From NCBI GenBank assembly GCA_002150995.1, contig MDHJ01000001.1:2728001-2792000 (forward strand): a stretch of 64,000 nucleotides of DNA. Reading direction: 5' to 3'. Position 1 is the stretch's first letter, and each line of letters begins with the position of its first letter. Below, one piece after another: positions 49,000 to 58,492 of the stretch. The notes under the pieces are model-generated. The model did not search any database. It was not told the DNA's origin and was given only the letters and a program-made list of their open reading frames with translations. The translations under genes were made by a program, and so were the position numbers. Source of the DNA: Clavibacter michiganensis (GTDB taxonomy: Bacteria > Actinomycetota > Actinomycetes > Actinomycetales > Microbacteriaceae).

Positions 49000-49818
49000 A
49001 TGCCGGGCGCCGCCTCCCCCGTCGGCTCCGTGACGCGCGGGACGACCAACACGAACCGCCTCCGACGCGTGGACCGGTGGATCGCGACCCTCGATTCCCT
49101 GCGCACCGCCGCCGACCCGCTGGTGGTCGACCTCGGGTACGGCGCGAGCGGCATCACGGCGCTCGAGATGCACCGGCGGCTGCGGGACGCGCGGCCCGAC
49201 GTGCGGGTCGTGGGCATCGAGATCGAGCCGGGGCGCGTGGCCCGCGCCCGCGCGCAGCTCGCCGAGTGGCCCGACGCCGCCGCCCGGGCACGCGTGTCGT
49301 TCGTGCGCGGCGGGTTCGAGGTGCCCCTGCCGGGCGGCGAGCGCGCCACGGTGATCCGCGCGTTCAACGTCCTCCGGCAGTACGACGAGTCCGAGGTGCC
49401 GGCGGCGTGGGAGCGGATGGCGGCGCGGCTCGCCTCGGGCGGATCCGTGGTCGAGGGCACGTGCGACGAGATCGGCCGCGTCGCCAGCTGGGTGGACGTG
49501 CGCGAGGACGGACCGCGGAGCCTCACGATCTCGCTGCGGCTGGCGGGGCTCGAGCTGCCGTCGATCGTGGCCGAGCGGCTGCCGAAGGCGCTCATCCACC
49601 GCAACGTGCCCGGCGAACGCGTCCACGGGCTGCTGGCGCTCCTCGACCGGAGCTGGATCCTTAGCGCGCCGCTCGGCGTGTACGGCCCGCGGCAGCAGTG
49701 GCTGGGCGCCGTCCGCCGCATGCGCGACGCGGGGGTGCCCATCGAGGCCGGACCTGCCAGGTGGCGGCTGGGCGAGCTGACCGTGCCGTGGTCGGAGGTG
49801 CAGCCGGGGAGCGCATGA
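49000..49818 (+). CDS. Class I SAM-dependent methyltransferase-like protein
   Basis: The 272-residue product has a Rossmann-type motif I (PLVVDLGYGASGITALEM) and a motif II acidic turn (VVGIEIEPGRVARARAQL). VIRAFNVLRQYDE fills the position of the usual motif IV. Such proteins in actinobacteria are annotated as methyltransferases without a known substrate; the N-terminal RRVDRWIATLD region is conserved. It diverges from gpmA. Confidence 0.8.
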   Translation: MPGAASPVGSVTRGTTNTNRLRRVDRWIATLDSLRTAADPLVVDLGYGASGITALEMHRRLRDARPDVRVVGIEIEPGRVARARAQLAEWPDAAARARVSFVRGGFEVPLPGGERATVIRAFNVLRQYDESEVPAAWERMAARLASGGSVVEGTCDEIGRVASWVDVREDGPRSLTISLRLAGLELPSIVAERLPKALIHRNVPGERVHGLLALLDRSWILSAPLGVYGPRQQWLGAVRRMRDAGVPIEAGPARWRLGELTVPWSEVQPGSA

Positions 49819-49852
49819 CGGCGGCACCTCCGACCACGGCGGGGTCGCGGGG

Positions 49853-51055
49853 TCAGGCCCGGATGCGGTCCTGCACCACGGCGGGCGCCGGGGCGGGACC
49901 GGGCGCGGCGCGGGGGGCCTCGTCGGGAGCCCCGGTCGCCGGCCGGGCGCACGGGACGGCGACGTCCACGGTTGCCGTGTGCGCGGCGCCGTCGAAGGAC
50001 ACCGCCTGGACGGACATCCCGTCGTCCAGGGGCACCCGTTCGCCGGCCCGGATCCGCCTGCTCCCGTTCGAGGAGTCGCCGGGACGGGTGAGCACGCTGC
50101 CGCCCTCGCGCTCGCGCGGATCCGTGCGCGTCACCTCGATCCCGGTCGGAGCGTCATCCTGCGCGGCTCGGGGCGAGGGGTACAGCTGGGCGTAGAGCAG
50201 GTTGTCGACGACGTCGCGGAACTGCAGGTAGTAGGCGACGCCCGGGTGCGCCGGGTTCCTCCAGGTGACGACGCGCTGGGCCGACGAGGGGGCGCTCATG
50301 GTGCTGACCGTGATGCGCCGAGGAGCGCCGCAGGTCAGGACGACCGGGTGGCGCAGCGCGCCCAGGTGCGCGAGCGACACCGCGGTGAAGGGGTAGAACG
50401 TGGACCCGCCGCCCATGATGTCGCTCACGTTCCCGTACTCGTCCCGCGTGCACGACGACGGGAGCCCGGTCGCGCTGCCGAGGTCCCAGCGCGACGCGCA
50501 GCGGACGGACGAGGTGTGCTGGAGGGACATGGTGTGCCCGAGCTCGTGGGCGATGGTGGTGGGATCCGTCGTCGCCACGGTCGCCACGCCTCCCGCGTCG
50601 AGCGTCGACGCCTGCTGCCCCAGCGCGTACTCGCAGTCGGATCCCTCGGGCGTCATCACCAGGAGGTGCCGGTCCGCGCCACCCACGAACCCCGCCCGCT
50701 TCCGCCCGTACTCGACCAGCGGATCGAAGTCCGTGCAGTCGACGCTCGTCGGCATGGTCAGCCAGTCGGTCGCGGCGACCACGCGCAGCCGGACGGCCCC
50801 GTCCGTCTCGTTCGCGTAGAAGGCGTCGACGACCGCGAGGCTGTGCAGGGCCTCGTCTCGGGTGTAGTCCGGCGCCGTGCCCTCCGGCGCGAGCATCACG
50901 ACGGTGACGTCGTGGGTGGTCGACGTGCCGGTGGCCGAGCTCGCGGCGGCCGGGACGGCGGCGGGGCGCTCGACGGCGCCGGCGGACGGCACCGCCGCCC
51001 CGACGACCAGCAGGACGGCGAGCGTCGTGGTGAGCAGTGGGCCTCGTGTCCTCAT
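49853..51055 (-). CDS. Secreted zinc metalloprotease with HExxHxxxxxH motif
   Basis: The 400-residue product has a signal peptide (MRTRGPLLTTTLAVLLVVGAAVPSAGA) and a zinc-binding motif TTIAHELGHTMSLQH. This fits the extended metzincin pattern, with a candidate Met-turn in SDIMGGGS. Five to six cysteines suggest disulfides. The C-terminal part (RPGDSSNGSRRIRAGERVPL) is probably a small beta domain, ending in a Pro/Ala tail. It is likely secreted to degrade extracellular protein; in a plant-associated host it could act on plant tissue, which is inference. Confidence 0.88.
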   Translation of the reverse strand: MRTRGPLLTTTLAVLLVVGAAVPSAGAVERPAAVPAAASSATGTSTTHDVTVVMLAPEGTAPDYTRDEALHSLAVVDAFYANETDGAVRLRVVAATDWLTMPTSVDCTDFDPLVEYGRKRAGFVGGADRHLLVMTPEGSDCEYALGQQASTLDAGGVATVATTDPTTIAHELGHTMSLQHTSSVRCASRWDLGSATGLPSSCTRDEYGNVSDIMGGGSTFYPFTAVSLAHLGALRHPVVLTCGAPRRITVSTMSAPSSAQRVVTWRNPAHPGVAYYLQFRDVVDNLLYAQLYPSPRAAQDDAPTGIEVTRTDPREREGGSVLTRPGDSSNGSRRIRAGERVPLDDGMSVQAVSFDGAAHTATVDVAVPCARPATGAPDEAPRAAPGPAPAPAVVQDRIRA

Positions 51056-51219
51056 GGTGCTCCTGACTCCCGCGGCGCGGGGTGGCGCCGGGCACGGCGC
51101 CACGGACGCGAGGATGCTGTCAGGGGACGGGCCCGGCAGGGGGCGTCGCTCCCCAGCCCACCGCCGGCCGGCCCCTCGACCCGCCCCTCGTCGGACCCCG
51201 AGCCCGGCAGGTCGGCTGC

Positions 51220-52341
51220 CTAGACCTCCGGGAGCGCGGAGCGCGCCGTGTCGGGATCCAGGCCCGCGGCGACCTGCAGGTCCACGAGCAGGGGCCGCAG
51301 CAGCATGACGAGCATCACCTCGCCGACCGGGGCGCCCGGGATGAGCTCGCGGGGATCCAGCCGGACCGCCACCAGCACGAGGTTCTGCTGCGCCAGCGGC
51401 GTGGCGGACGGGTCCGTCAGGCTCTGCCCGAGGAGGTTCACCCCGTTCGACACGGTGGCGAGCAGCTCGGCGAGGACCGGCCGCCGCACGCGGTCGACCA
51501 CCAGGAAGTCGACGCGCCGGGAGATGACGCGGAGGTTCCGCACCGCGAGGTCCATGCCGTCGAGCACACGCCGCTGGGCCCGCAGCTCCGGCAGGTGGCG
51601 GCGCAGGAACGGCGAGATGCGGGCGATGGACAGCGCCGAGTCGGCCGCCGCGCTCCAGGCGTCGACGAGCGGCTGCGTCCGACGCAGCCGCTCCAGGGCG
51701 CGGTCGGCGGCCGTCGCGTCGCCGAGCCGCAGCGCGGAGACCAGCGAGGTGAGGGCGTACGAGCACTCGGAGAAGACCCGCCGCGCCTCACGGACGGCTT
51801 GCCGCCGCGGATCCCGGGGGATGAGCGCCGTCGCCAGGAGCGCCACCGCACCGCCCACGAGTCCGTCCACGCTCCGCACGAAGACGCCGCCGGGCGGCGC
51901 GGGGAGCAGCGCCACGAGCACGGCCTGCACCCCCGCCGCGACCGCGAACGCGGCGTTCGACGACAGCAGGCGCGCCACCAGCAGCGTGGCCAGGATGATG
52001 ACGAACAGCTGCCAGGCGCCGCGGCCGATGCCGAGCAGCAGGACCTCGCTGAGCGTGATGCCGACGGTCATGCCGATCGCCGTCTCCAGGACGCGGACCG
52101 GACGCGCGTCGCGGACGAAGCCCAGGCTGGTGATGGTGACGGTCGTCGCGAGCAGCGGGGTGTCGTGGCCGAGGACGTGGTGCGCGAAGGCCCAGCCACC
52201 CGTGGCCGCGATGGCGATCTGGAGGGCGGCGGGCGAGGACCCCCAGAGGCGCGCGACGGCGGCGCGGGGGTCCGCCCGGTGCCTCAGGGTGCGGGCGGCA
52301 CGGGCCGACCGCTCCCGCGCGCGCTCAGCGGCGGACCGCAC
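51220..52341 (-). CDS. FUSC-family (aromatic acid exporter-like) membrane protein
   Basis: The 373-residue product has six hydrophobic helices in the first 170 residues (AALQIAIAATGGWAFAHHVL, LLATTVTITSLGF, VLETAIGMTVGITLSEVLLLG, LFVIILATLLVARLL, AVAAGVQAVLVALL, LVGGAVALLATALIP). A long cytoplasmic helical domain follows. This is the FUSC/ArAE_2 layout. The GTG at 52341 was chosen, overlapping the ygfZ stop by 17 bp. The substrate is unknown. Confidence 0.85.
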   Translation of the reverse strand: MRSAAERARERSARAARTLRHRADPRAAVARLWGSSPAALQIAIAATGGWAFAHHVLGHDTPLLATTVTITSLGFVRDARPVRVLETAIGMTVGITLSEVLLLGIGRGAWQLFVIILATLLVARLLSSNAAFAVAAGVQAVLVALLPAPPGGVFVRSVDGLVGGAVALLATALIPRDPRRQAVREARRVFSECSYALTSLVSALRLGDATAADRALERLRRTQPLVDAWSAAADSALSIARISPFLRRHLPELRAQRRVLDGMDLAVRNLRVISRRVDFLVVDRVRRPVLAELLATVSNGVNLLGQSLTDPSATPLAQQNLVLVAVRLDPRELIPGAPVGEVMLVMLLRPLLVDLQVAAGLDPDTARSALPEV

Positions 52342-53476
52342 CGAGCCGGGGCAGGCGGGGGACGTCGGCCGAGCGTCCGGCGTCGGTGGGCACGATGACG
52401 TCCTGCGCGGCCTGCACCCGGACGTCGTCGGCGACCACCTCGAGCTGCACGGCGGGATCCACAGCACGTCGGACGACCGCGAGGGCGATGGGTCCGAGCT
52501 CATGGTGCAGCGCGCTCGAGGTGACGGCGCCGACGATCTCACCGGGCGTCCCGTCCGGGGCGGCGGGGAGCCGCACGTCGGATCCGGGACCCGGCAGGAC
52601 CGCGTCGGACCCGTCGAGCTGCAGCAGCACGAGGCGCCGTGGGGGCCGCCCCAGGTTGTGCACCTTGGCCACCGTCTCCTGCCCGCGGTAGCAGCCCTTC
52701 GAGAGATGGACGGCGCTGCGCAGCCAGTCGAGCTCGTGCGGGATGGTGCGGTCGTCGACCTCGGTGGCGAAGCGCGGGCGCCACGCGGCGATCCGCAGGG
52801 CCTCGGCGGCGAGCGTGCCCGCGACGGGCAGGTCGCCGTCGGCGGCGCGCGTGACCAGTGCCGGCAGCGCGGCGCGGGGCACGAGCCGCTCGCTCCAGGT
52901 CCAGCCCTCGGCCGGGTGCGGCGACGCCGCCGCGTACTGGTGCCCGCCGGGCGCGACGCGCGTCCACGGGTCGCGCCAGACGAGCGGCACGCCGGCAGGC
53001 GCCGCGACCGGGAGGTCGGGCTCGCCCATGGTGCCGACGACGGCGAGCTCGGCGGTGCGGTCGGCCGGCTCCACCCGGAGCATGAAGCGCATGCGCTGCA
53101 GGTACGCGAGGAGCGCCTCCGCGTCGCCCGCGCCGAGGAGCAGCCACGTCGCCACGCCGTCGTCGAGGACGCCCACGGCGTGCTCGAGGCGGCCGTTCTG
53201 GTCGAGGAAGAGGGTCTCGGCCGAGTCCCCGGGTGCGAGGCCGCGGAGGGACTGGCTCGTGATCGAGTCGAGCCAGGTGAGGCGGTCCTCGCCCGTCACC
53301 GACAGGACGGCGCGGTGGGAGAGGTCGACCACCGCGTTGCCCGCGGCGAGGGCACGCTGCTCGGCCACGAGGGACCCGAGGTGCGCGGGGACGCCGGCGT
53401 CCGGCCCCTCGGCCGCGACGGCGCCGGGCAGGTCGAGGAACGGCGAGCGGGTCGCGGTTCCCGGGTCAGTCGACAC
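52325..53476 (-). CDS. ygfZ: YgfZ/GcvT-like folate-binding protein
   Basis: The 383-residue product is a tetrahydrofolate-binding protein involved in Fe-S enzyme maintenance. It has the YgfZ signature LSKGCYRGQETVAKVHNLGRPP with the conserved cysteine. The N-terminal half has DLSHRAVLSVTGEDRLTWLDSITSQSL and FLDQNGRLEHAV, as in GcvT relatives. The start ATG at 53476 overlaps the end of the FABP-like gene by 11 bp, so the two are co-translated. Confidence 0.93.
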   Translation of the reverse strand: MSTDPGTATRSPFLDLPGAVAAEGPDAGVPAHLGSLVAEQRALAAGNAVVDLSHRAVLSVTGEDRLTWLDSITSQSLRGLAPGDSAETLFLDQNGRLEHAVGVLDDGVATWLLLGAGDAEALLAYLQRMRFMLRVEPADRTAELAVVGTMGEPDLPVAAPAGVPLVWRDPWTRVAPGGHQYAAASPHPAEGWTWSERLVPRAALPALVTRAADGDLPVAGTLAAEALRIAAWRPRFATEVDDRTIPHELDWLRSAVHLSKGCYRGQETVAKVHNLGRPPRRLVLLQLDGSDAVLPGPGSDVRLPAAPDGTPGEIVGAVTSSALHHELGPIALAVVRRAVDPAVQLEVVADDVRVQAAQDVIVPTDAGRSADVPRLPRLGAVRR

Positions 53477-54065
53477 GCGCGACCCGCCCCGAGGCGTGCG
53501 TGCGCAGCGGCTGGCCGAGCGCGGCGATGTCCCACGCCCACAGCAGGTCGCGCTCGACGAGGCCGTAGAGCCGCGTGGCGCCCGTGTAGGCCTTGGCGCC
53601 CTCGGTGCGCATGACCGCGTCGGTGGCGAGGTCGATCCGGGCGCTGCCCACCTGGCCCACGTAGAGCTCGCTCACGCCCCCGGGGTGCACGAGCGCCACC
53701 TCGACGTCGAAGCCGCCGTCCGCGTTGCGGAGCGTCTCGACCTCCTCGGCGTTCGTGAACGGGCGCTCGCCGACGGGCGGGAGCATCGCGGGACCCGGGT
53801 CGCCGTCGGTGAGGCGGCGGCGGAGTCGCCAGTACCCCGTCTCCGTGACGAAGGGCACGGGGCCGTCGTCGCCCTCGACCCACGCGTAGGAGGAGTAGTT
53901 GAGGTGCGGCAGGCCGTCGTGGCTGAAGCTGATGCGCTGGCCGAACCCGCGGCGGACGACCTCGTCGCCCACGGCGTACTCGACGACGCCTGTCCCCTCC
54001 CAGACGCCGAGCAGCCAGGAGAGGGGGACGAGCTCGGCGGGCAGGCCGGTGGGGATCTCGATCAT
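53466..54065 (-). CDS. FABP/nitrobindin-like heme-binding domain protein
   Basis: The 199-residue product starts [26 protein letters not shown], with the GxWxGxG motif of the nitrobindin/THAP4-like beta-barrel family. [20 protein letters not shown] and the final [25 protein letters not shown] complete the barrel. Nitrobindins bind heme and isomerise peroxynitrite; the C-terminal His here is compatible with heme ligation. It is coupled with ygfZ, a conserved actinobacterial pair. Confidence 0.9.
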   Translation of the reverse strand: MIEIPTGLPAELVPLSWLLGVWEGTGVVEYAVGDEVVRRGFGQRISFSHDGLPHLNYSSYAWVEGDDGPVPFVTETGYWRLRRRLTDGDPGPAMLPPVGERPFTNAEEVETLRNADGGFDVEVALVHPGGVSELYVGQVGSARIDLATDAVMRTEGAKAYTGATRLYGLVERDLLWAWDIAALGQPLRTHASGRVARVD

Positions 54066-54076
54066 GCGGCGCGCGG

Positions 54077-54193
54077 TCAGCGCTGGCCGCGGAAGAGGTT
54101 GTACACCACGACGAGCGACACCCAGCCGATGGAGAGGCTCGCCAGGACCAGCAGTCCGGTGAAGAAGAGTTCCAGAGCAAGCAGCGACGACAT
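54077..54193 (-). CDS. 38-aa single-helix membrane protein
   Basis: An ATG at 54193 opens a 38-residue frame starting [20 protein letters not shown] and ending [11 protein letters not shown]. It consists of one long hydrophobic helix with a short basic C-terminal end. It lies 11 bp before the nitrobindin-like gene on the same strand. The coherent membrane-helix composition and operon-like position make a real gene likely. Function is unknown. Confidence 0.65.
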   Translation of the reverse strand: MSSLLALELFFTGLLVLASLSIGWVSLVVVYNLFRGQR

Positions 54194-54245
54194 GGGCTCA
54201 ATCTACCCCACGGCCGGCCGCCACGGGCCGGTGCGGGCGAGGCGG

Positions 54246-54503
54246 CTAGGGCAACGCGAGCACGACGAGGGTGGCCGCCGCCAGCACGAGCACGGCGCCG
54301 ACCACGCTCCCGACCGCCCGGTCGACGAAGCCCGTCTTCCGGGGCAGCGCCAGCTGGATCACGAAGGTCGCGACGACGCAGACGGCGAGCACGAGAGGGA
54401 GCCACCGGGGAGCCGCGTCCGGACCGACCGCGACCGCCACCACGACCGCGCCGACGGCGGCGGCCAGCCAGACGGGCACGAGGCTGCGCAGGGGGGAGGT
54501 CAC
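54246..54503 (-). CDS. Small three-helix membrane protein
   Basis: About 85 residues from the GTG at 54503 (a GTG at 54521 is possible). It has three hydrophobic helices: [39 protein letters not shown] and [24 protein letters not shown]. The [16 protein letters not shown] loop is typical of a conserved actinobacterial membrane family found next to the glnR-mshD locus. Function is unknown. Confidence 0.75.
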   Translation of the reverse strand: MTSPLRSLVPVWLAAAVGAVVVAVAVGPDAAPRWLPLVLAVCVVATFVIQLALPRKTGFVDRAVGSVVGAVLVLAAATLVVLALP

Positions 54504-54556
54504 CCTGCAATCCTGCCCCACGTATCATGGGGGCAATTCATCCATGGAGGATCCCT

Positions 54557-55249
54557 GTGGCCCAGCTGTTGATCCTGACCTCGTCCGCGGACACCGACGT
54601 GCTCCCGGCGCTCGGGCTCCTCAGCCACCGGACGCGGCACATCCAGGCCGACGCCGCGAGCCTCGTGAACGCCCCCGCGGCGGACCTCGTGCTGGTGGAC
54701 GCGCGCCGCGACCTCGCCAGCGCCAAGTCCCTGTGCAAGATCCTCACCACCACGGGCGGCGGCACGCCGCTCATCCTCGTGCTCACCGAGGGCGGGTTGA
54801 CCGCGGTCAGCGCCGACTGGGGCGCGAACGACGTGATCCTCGACTCCGCGGGCCCCGCCGAGGTCGACGCGCGCGTGCGGCTCGTCATCGGCCGCGCCGC
54901 GCAGGAGCACACCGGCAGCAAGATCCACGCCTCCGGCGTCGTGATCGACGAGGCGAGCTACTCCGCCAAGGTCCACGGCAAGCCGCTCGACCTCACCTTC
55001 AAGGAGTTCGAGCTGCTCCGCTTCTTCGCGAGCCACCCGTCGCGCGTCTTCACGCGCGAGCAGCTGCTCAGCGAGGTGTGGGGCTACGACTACTTCGGCG
55101 GCACGCGCACGGTCGACGTGCACGTCCGGAGGCTGCGGGCCAAGCTCGGCGACCTCGAGTCGCTCATCGGCACCGTGCGCAACGTCGGCTACCGCTTCAA
55201 CGTGTACGAGGAGGACAGTGAGCGCGTTCCCGCCCCCGCCGGAGCCTGA
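54557..55249 (+). CDS. glnR: Orphan OmpR-type regulator GlnR
   Basis: GlnR controls nitrogen assimilation genes in actinobacteria. The GTG at 54557 follows GGAGG and gives 230 residues. The receiver-like domain keeps the phospho-acceptor site ([19 protein letters not shown]) but has Ser-Ser where the acidic pair is usual (ILTSSADTD) and lacks the conserved lysine, as in known atypical GlnR. The winged helix ([52 protein letters not shown]) is strongly conserved. It overlaps mshD by 32 bp, the same order as in mycobacteria. Confidence 0.92.
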   Translation: MAQLLILTSSADTDVLPALGLLSHRTRHIQADAASLVNAPAADLVLVDARRDLASAKSLCKILTTTGGGTPLILVLTEGGLTAVSADWGANDVILDSAGPAEVDARVRLVIGRAAQEHTGSKIHASGVVIDEASYSAKVHGKPLDLTFKEFELLRFFASHPSRVFTREQLLSEVWGYDYFGGTRTVDVHVRRLRAKLGDLESLIGTVRNVGYRFNVYEEDSERVPAPAGA

Positions 55250-56132
55250 CGCCGTGGCGGTCGCCCGCGTCGACCCCTCCCCCGACGCGGTGCGCGGCGC
55301 CCTCGCGCTCGCCGACCGCGCCCGCGAGGCCGACGGCCCCGCCCCCTTCAACGAGCAGACGCGCCTGACGCTCGGCGCGGACGGGGGCCCCGCGCTCCTG
55401 GTCGCCCTCGGGCCGGACGGGTCGACGATCGCCGCCGCCGTGCTCGCACGTGCGGACGCCGCAGCCGAGGCGGAGCTCGTCGTCGACCCCGCGCACCGCC
55501 GCCGGGGCCTCGGCCGAGCGCTCCTCGACGCGGTGCTCGCCGAGGCAGGGCCCTCCCCCCTCTCCGTCTGGGCGCACGGCGACCACCCGGGCGCCCGCGC
55601 GCTCGCGGAGGACGCCGGGCTCGACCGGGCGCGCGAGCTCCTGCAGCTGCGCGCCGAAGTGGGCGAGGCCCGCGCGGGCCTCGGCGAGCGCCCCCTGCCC
55701 GCGGGCCTCTCGCTCTCCTCCTTCACCCCGGACGACGCCGACGACTGGGTCGCCCTCAACGCGCGCGCCTTCGCCAGCCACCCCGAGCAGGGCCGCATGA
55801 CCCGCGGCGACCTGGACGACCGCGTCGCCGAGCCCTGGTTCGACCCGGCGCTCCTGCTTCTCGCGCGGGACGCGGACGGCCGCCTCGCCGGGTTCCACTG
55901 GCTCAAGGCGGAGGACGGCCATGCGGAGGTCTACGTGCTCGGCGTGGATCCCGACCGCGCCGCCCGCGGGCTCGGTTCCGCGCTCCTCGCCGCCGGCCTC
56001 GACCTGCTCGCCGCGCGCGGCCATGCGGAGGTCGACCTGTACGTGGAGGCGGACAACGCGCCGGCCCTCGCGCTCTACCGCCGGGCCGCCTTCCGCGACG
56101 CCGCGGTCGACGTCCAGTACCGTCGCGCCTGA
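55218..56132 (+). CDS. mshD: Mycothiol synthase (MshD acetyltransferase)
   Basis: MshD acetylates Cys-GlcN-Ins to finish mycothiol, the main actinobacterial thiol. The 304-residue product has two GNAT halves. The first contains [22 protein letters not shown], the second [25 protein letters not shown], and [22 protein letters not shown] closes it. The GTG at 55218 has GAGGAGGA upstream and lies inside the end of glnR. Confidence 0.94.
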   Translation: MSAFPPPPEPDAVAVARVDPSPDAVRGALALADRAREADGPAPFNEQTRLTLGADGGPALLVALGPDGSTIAAAVLARADAAAEAELVVDPAHRRRGLGRALLDAVLAEAGPSPLSVWAHGDHPGARALAEDAGLDRARELLQLRAEVGEARAGLGERPLPAGLSLSSFTPDDADDWVALNARAFASHPEQGRMTRGDLDDRVAEPWFDPALLLLARDADGRLAGFHWLKAEDGHAEVYVLGVDPDRAARGLGSALLAAGLDLLAARGHAEVDLYVEADNAPALALYRRAAFRDAAVDVQYRRA

Positions 56133-56165
56133 TCCCCGCGCTCCCGCCACGGCGGGCCCGTGGCG

Positions 56166-56183
56166 GTTCACCGTGCGTTCACC
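56166..56183 (+). promoter_or_regulatory. PHO box upstream of ppk
   Basis: GTTCACC (56166-56172) and GTTCACC (56177-56183) are perfect direct repeats 11 bp apart, the actinobacterial PhoP/RegX3 box. They end about 42 bp before the ppk start codon. Confidence 0.85.
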
Positions 56184-56225
56184 TGCCGGAGGGCGGAGCG
56201 CACACCGCGATGCCATGATGGGCGG

Positions 56226-58406
56226 ATGGACAGCGAGACGTACATCGGCGATGCGAAGGCGGTCGCCGAATCCCTGGACGACTTCGACGAGGACGAGATC
56301 CTCGAGGACGACGGGACCCTCCCCGAGGGGCGCTTCCTCGACCGGGAGCTGAGCTGGCTGGCCTTCAACCGCCGCGTGCTGGAGCTCGCCGAGGACCCGG
56401 AGCTGCCGGTCCTCGAGCGCGCCAACTTCCTCGCCATCTTCGCGAGCAACCTCGACGAGTTCTTCATGGTGCGCGTCGCCGGCCTCAAGCGCCGCATCGC
56501 CACCGGGCTCGCCGTGCCGACGAACATCGGCCGCACACCGTCCGAGGTGCTCTCCGCCATCAACGAGACCGCGTACCGCCTGCAGGTCCGCCATGCGGCC
56601 GCGTTCAACGACAGCGTCCGGCCGGCGCTCGAGGCGGAGGGCATCCGCATCGTCCGCTGGGACTCGCTCGACGAGGCCCACCAGGACCGCCTGCACGAGC
56701 TGTTCTCCGAGCAGGTCTTCCCGGTGCTCATGCCGCTCGCGGTGGATCCCGCGCACCCGTTCCCCTACATCTCCGGCCTCTCGCTCAACCTGTCCGTGCG
56801 GATCCGGAACCCCAAGACGAACCGCCAGGAGTTCGCGCGCATCAAGGTGCCGCAGATGCTGCCGCGCTTCATGCCGCTCACGCCGGACACCCGCTCGGGC
56901 CCCGTCGACTTCATCGCGCTCGAGGACCTCATCGCGAACCAGCTCGAGACGCTGTTCCCCGGGATGGAGATCGTCGAGCACCACGTCTTCCGCGTCACCC
57001 GCAACGAGGACGTGCAGATCGAGGAGGACGAGACCGAGAACCTCATCCAGGCCCTCGAGAAGGAGCTCCTGCGCCGCCGCTTCGGCCCGCCCATCCGCCT
57101 CGAGATCTCGGACGACATGGACGCGGTCACGCTCGACCTCCTCATGCGCGAGCTCGACATCACCGAGCAGGAGGTGTTCACGCTGCCCTCCCCGCTCGAC
57201 CTGGGCGGCCTGTTCGACCTCGCCAAGCTCGACCGGCCGGCGCTGCACTACCCGAACAACGTTCCTACGACGGCGGTCGCGCTGAAGCCCGCCGAGGACA
57301 ACTCGCGCGCCGACATCTTCCGCTCCATCGCCCAGCAGGACATCCTCCTGCACCACCCGTACGAGTCGTTCACCACGAGCGTGCAGGCCTTCCTCGAGCA
57401 GGCCGCGGCGGATCCGCACGTGCTCGCCATCAAGCAGACCCTCTACCGCACGAGCGGCGACAGCCCCATCGTCGAGGCGCTCATCGACGCGGCGGAGGCG
57501 GGCAAGCAGGTCCTCGCGCTGGTGGAGATCAAGGCCCGCTTCGACGAGCAGGCGAACATCACGTGGGCGCGCAAGCTCGAGAAGGCCGGCGTGCACGTCG
57601 TCTACGGCGTCGCGGGGCTGAAGACGCACTGCAAGCTCGCGCTGGTGATCCGCCAGGAGAAGGGCGGCGTGCTCCGGCACTACAGCCACATCGGCACGGG
57701 CAACTACAACCCCAAGACGAGCCGCATCTACGAGGACCTCGGGCTCCTCACCGCGGACGACGTGGTCGGCAAGGACCTCACCCGCCTGTTCAACGAGCTC
57801 TCCGGATACGGCATCGAGAAGAAGTTCAAGCGGCTCCTCGTGGCGCCGCTGCACCTCCGGAAGGGCCTGCTGAAGCGGATCGCCGTGGAGACGCAGAACG
57901 CGCTGGACGGCAAGCCGAGCGGCATCCGCATCAAGGTGAACTCCATCGTCGACGAGAAGATCATCGACGCCCTGTACCGGGCCAGCAACGCGGGCGTGCC
58001 CGTGCAGGTCTGGGTGCGCGGCATCTGCTCGCTCACGCCGGGGCAGCCGGGGCTCAGCGAGAACATCGAGGTGCGGTCCATCCTCGGCCGCTACCTGGAG
58101 CACAGCCGGGTCTTCTCGTTCGTGAACGGCGGCGACCAGACCACCTACATCGGCAGCGCCGACATGATGCACCGCAACCTCGACCGCCGCGTGGAGGCGC
58201 TCGTCCGCCTGGTGGATCCCGCGCACCTGCAGGAGATCGAGGATCTCTTCGACCGCGCCATGGCCGACACGACCTCGGCGTGGGTGCTGGACGCCGACGG
58301 CGAGTGGACGAGGCGCAACAAGAGCGCCGACGGCACGACGCTCGAGGACCTGCAGACCGCGGTGATGGGCATCGTGGCCAAACGCAAGCGGCGCGTGCTC
58401 CGCTGA
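56226..58406 (+). CDS. ppk: Polyphosphate kinase 1
   Basis: Ppk1 makes polyphosphate from ATP reversibly. The 726-residue product starts its core with [22 protein letters not shown]. It has [21 protein letters not shown], the substrate-site [22 protein letters not shown], and the catalytic histidine pair (about 467 in [13 protein letters not shown] and about 624 in [13 protein letters not shown]). [20 protein letters not shown] and [12 protein letters not shown] are also typical. The PHO box just upstream suggests induction on phosphate starvation. It precedes the Nudix gene and pst operon. Confidence 0.96.
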   Translation: MDSETYIGDAKAVAESLDDFDEDEILEDDGTLPEGRFLDRELSWLAFNRRVLELAEDPELPVLERANFLAIFASNLDEFFMVRVAGLKRRIATGLAVPTNIGRTPSEVLSAINETAYRLQVRHAAAFNDSVRPALEAEGIRIVRWDSLDEAHQDRLHELFSEQVFPVLMPLAVDPAHPFPYISGLSLNLSVRIRNPKTNRQEFARIKVPQMLPRFMPLTPDTRSGPVDFIALEDLIANQLETLFPGMEIVEHHVFRVTRNEDVQIEEDETENLIQALEKELLRRRFGPPIRLEISDDMDAVTLDLLMRELDITEQEVFTLPSPLDLGGLFDLAKLDRPALHYPNNVPTTAVALKPAEDNSRADIFRSIAQQDILLHHPYESFTTSVQAFLEQAAADPHVLAIKQTLYRTSGDSPIVEALIDAAEAGKQVLALVEIKARFDEQANITWARKLEKAGVHVVYGVAGLKTHCKLALVIRQEKGGVLRHYSHIGTGNYNPKTSRIYEDLGLLTADDVVGKDLTRLFNELSGYGIEKKFKRLLVAPLHLRKGLLKRIAVETQNALDGKPSGIRIKVNSIVDEKIIDALYRASNAGVPVQVWVRGICSLTPGQPGLSENIEVRSILGRYLEHSRVFSFVNGGDQTTYIGSADMMHRNLDRRVEALVRLVDPAHLQEIEDLFDRAMADTTSAWVLDADGEWTRRNKSADGTTLEDLQTAVMGIVAKRKRRVLR

Positions 58407-58492
58407 GCACCGCTCCGCTGAGCACCGCTCCGCCCAGCGCCGACCCGTCGGGCGCCGCTCTGCGGGGCACGGACCCGGCTAGCGTGGGGGAC

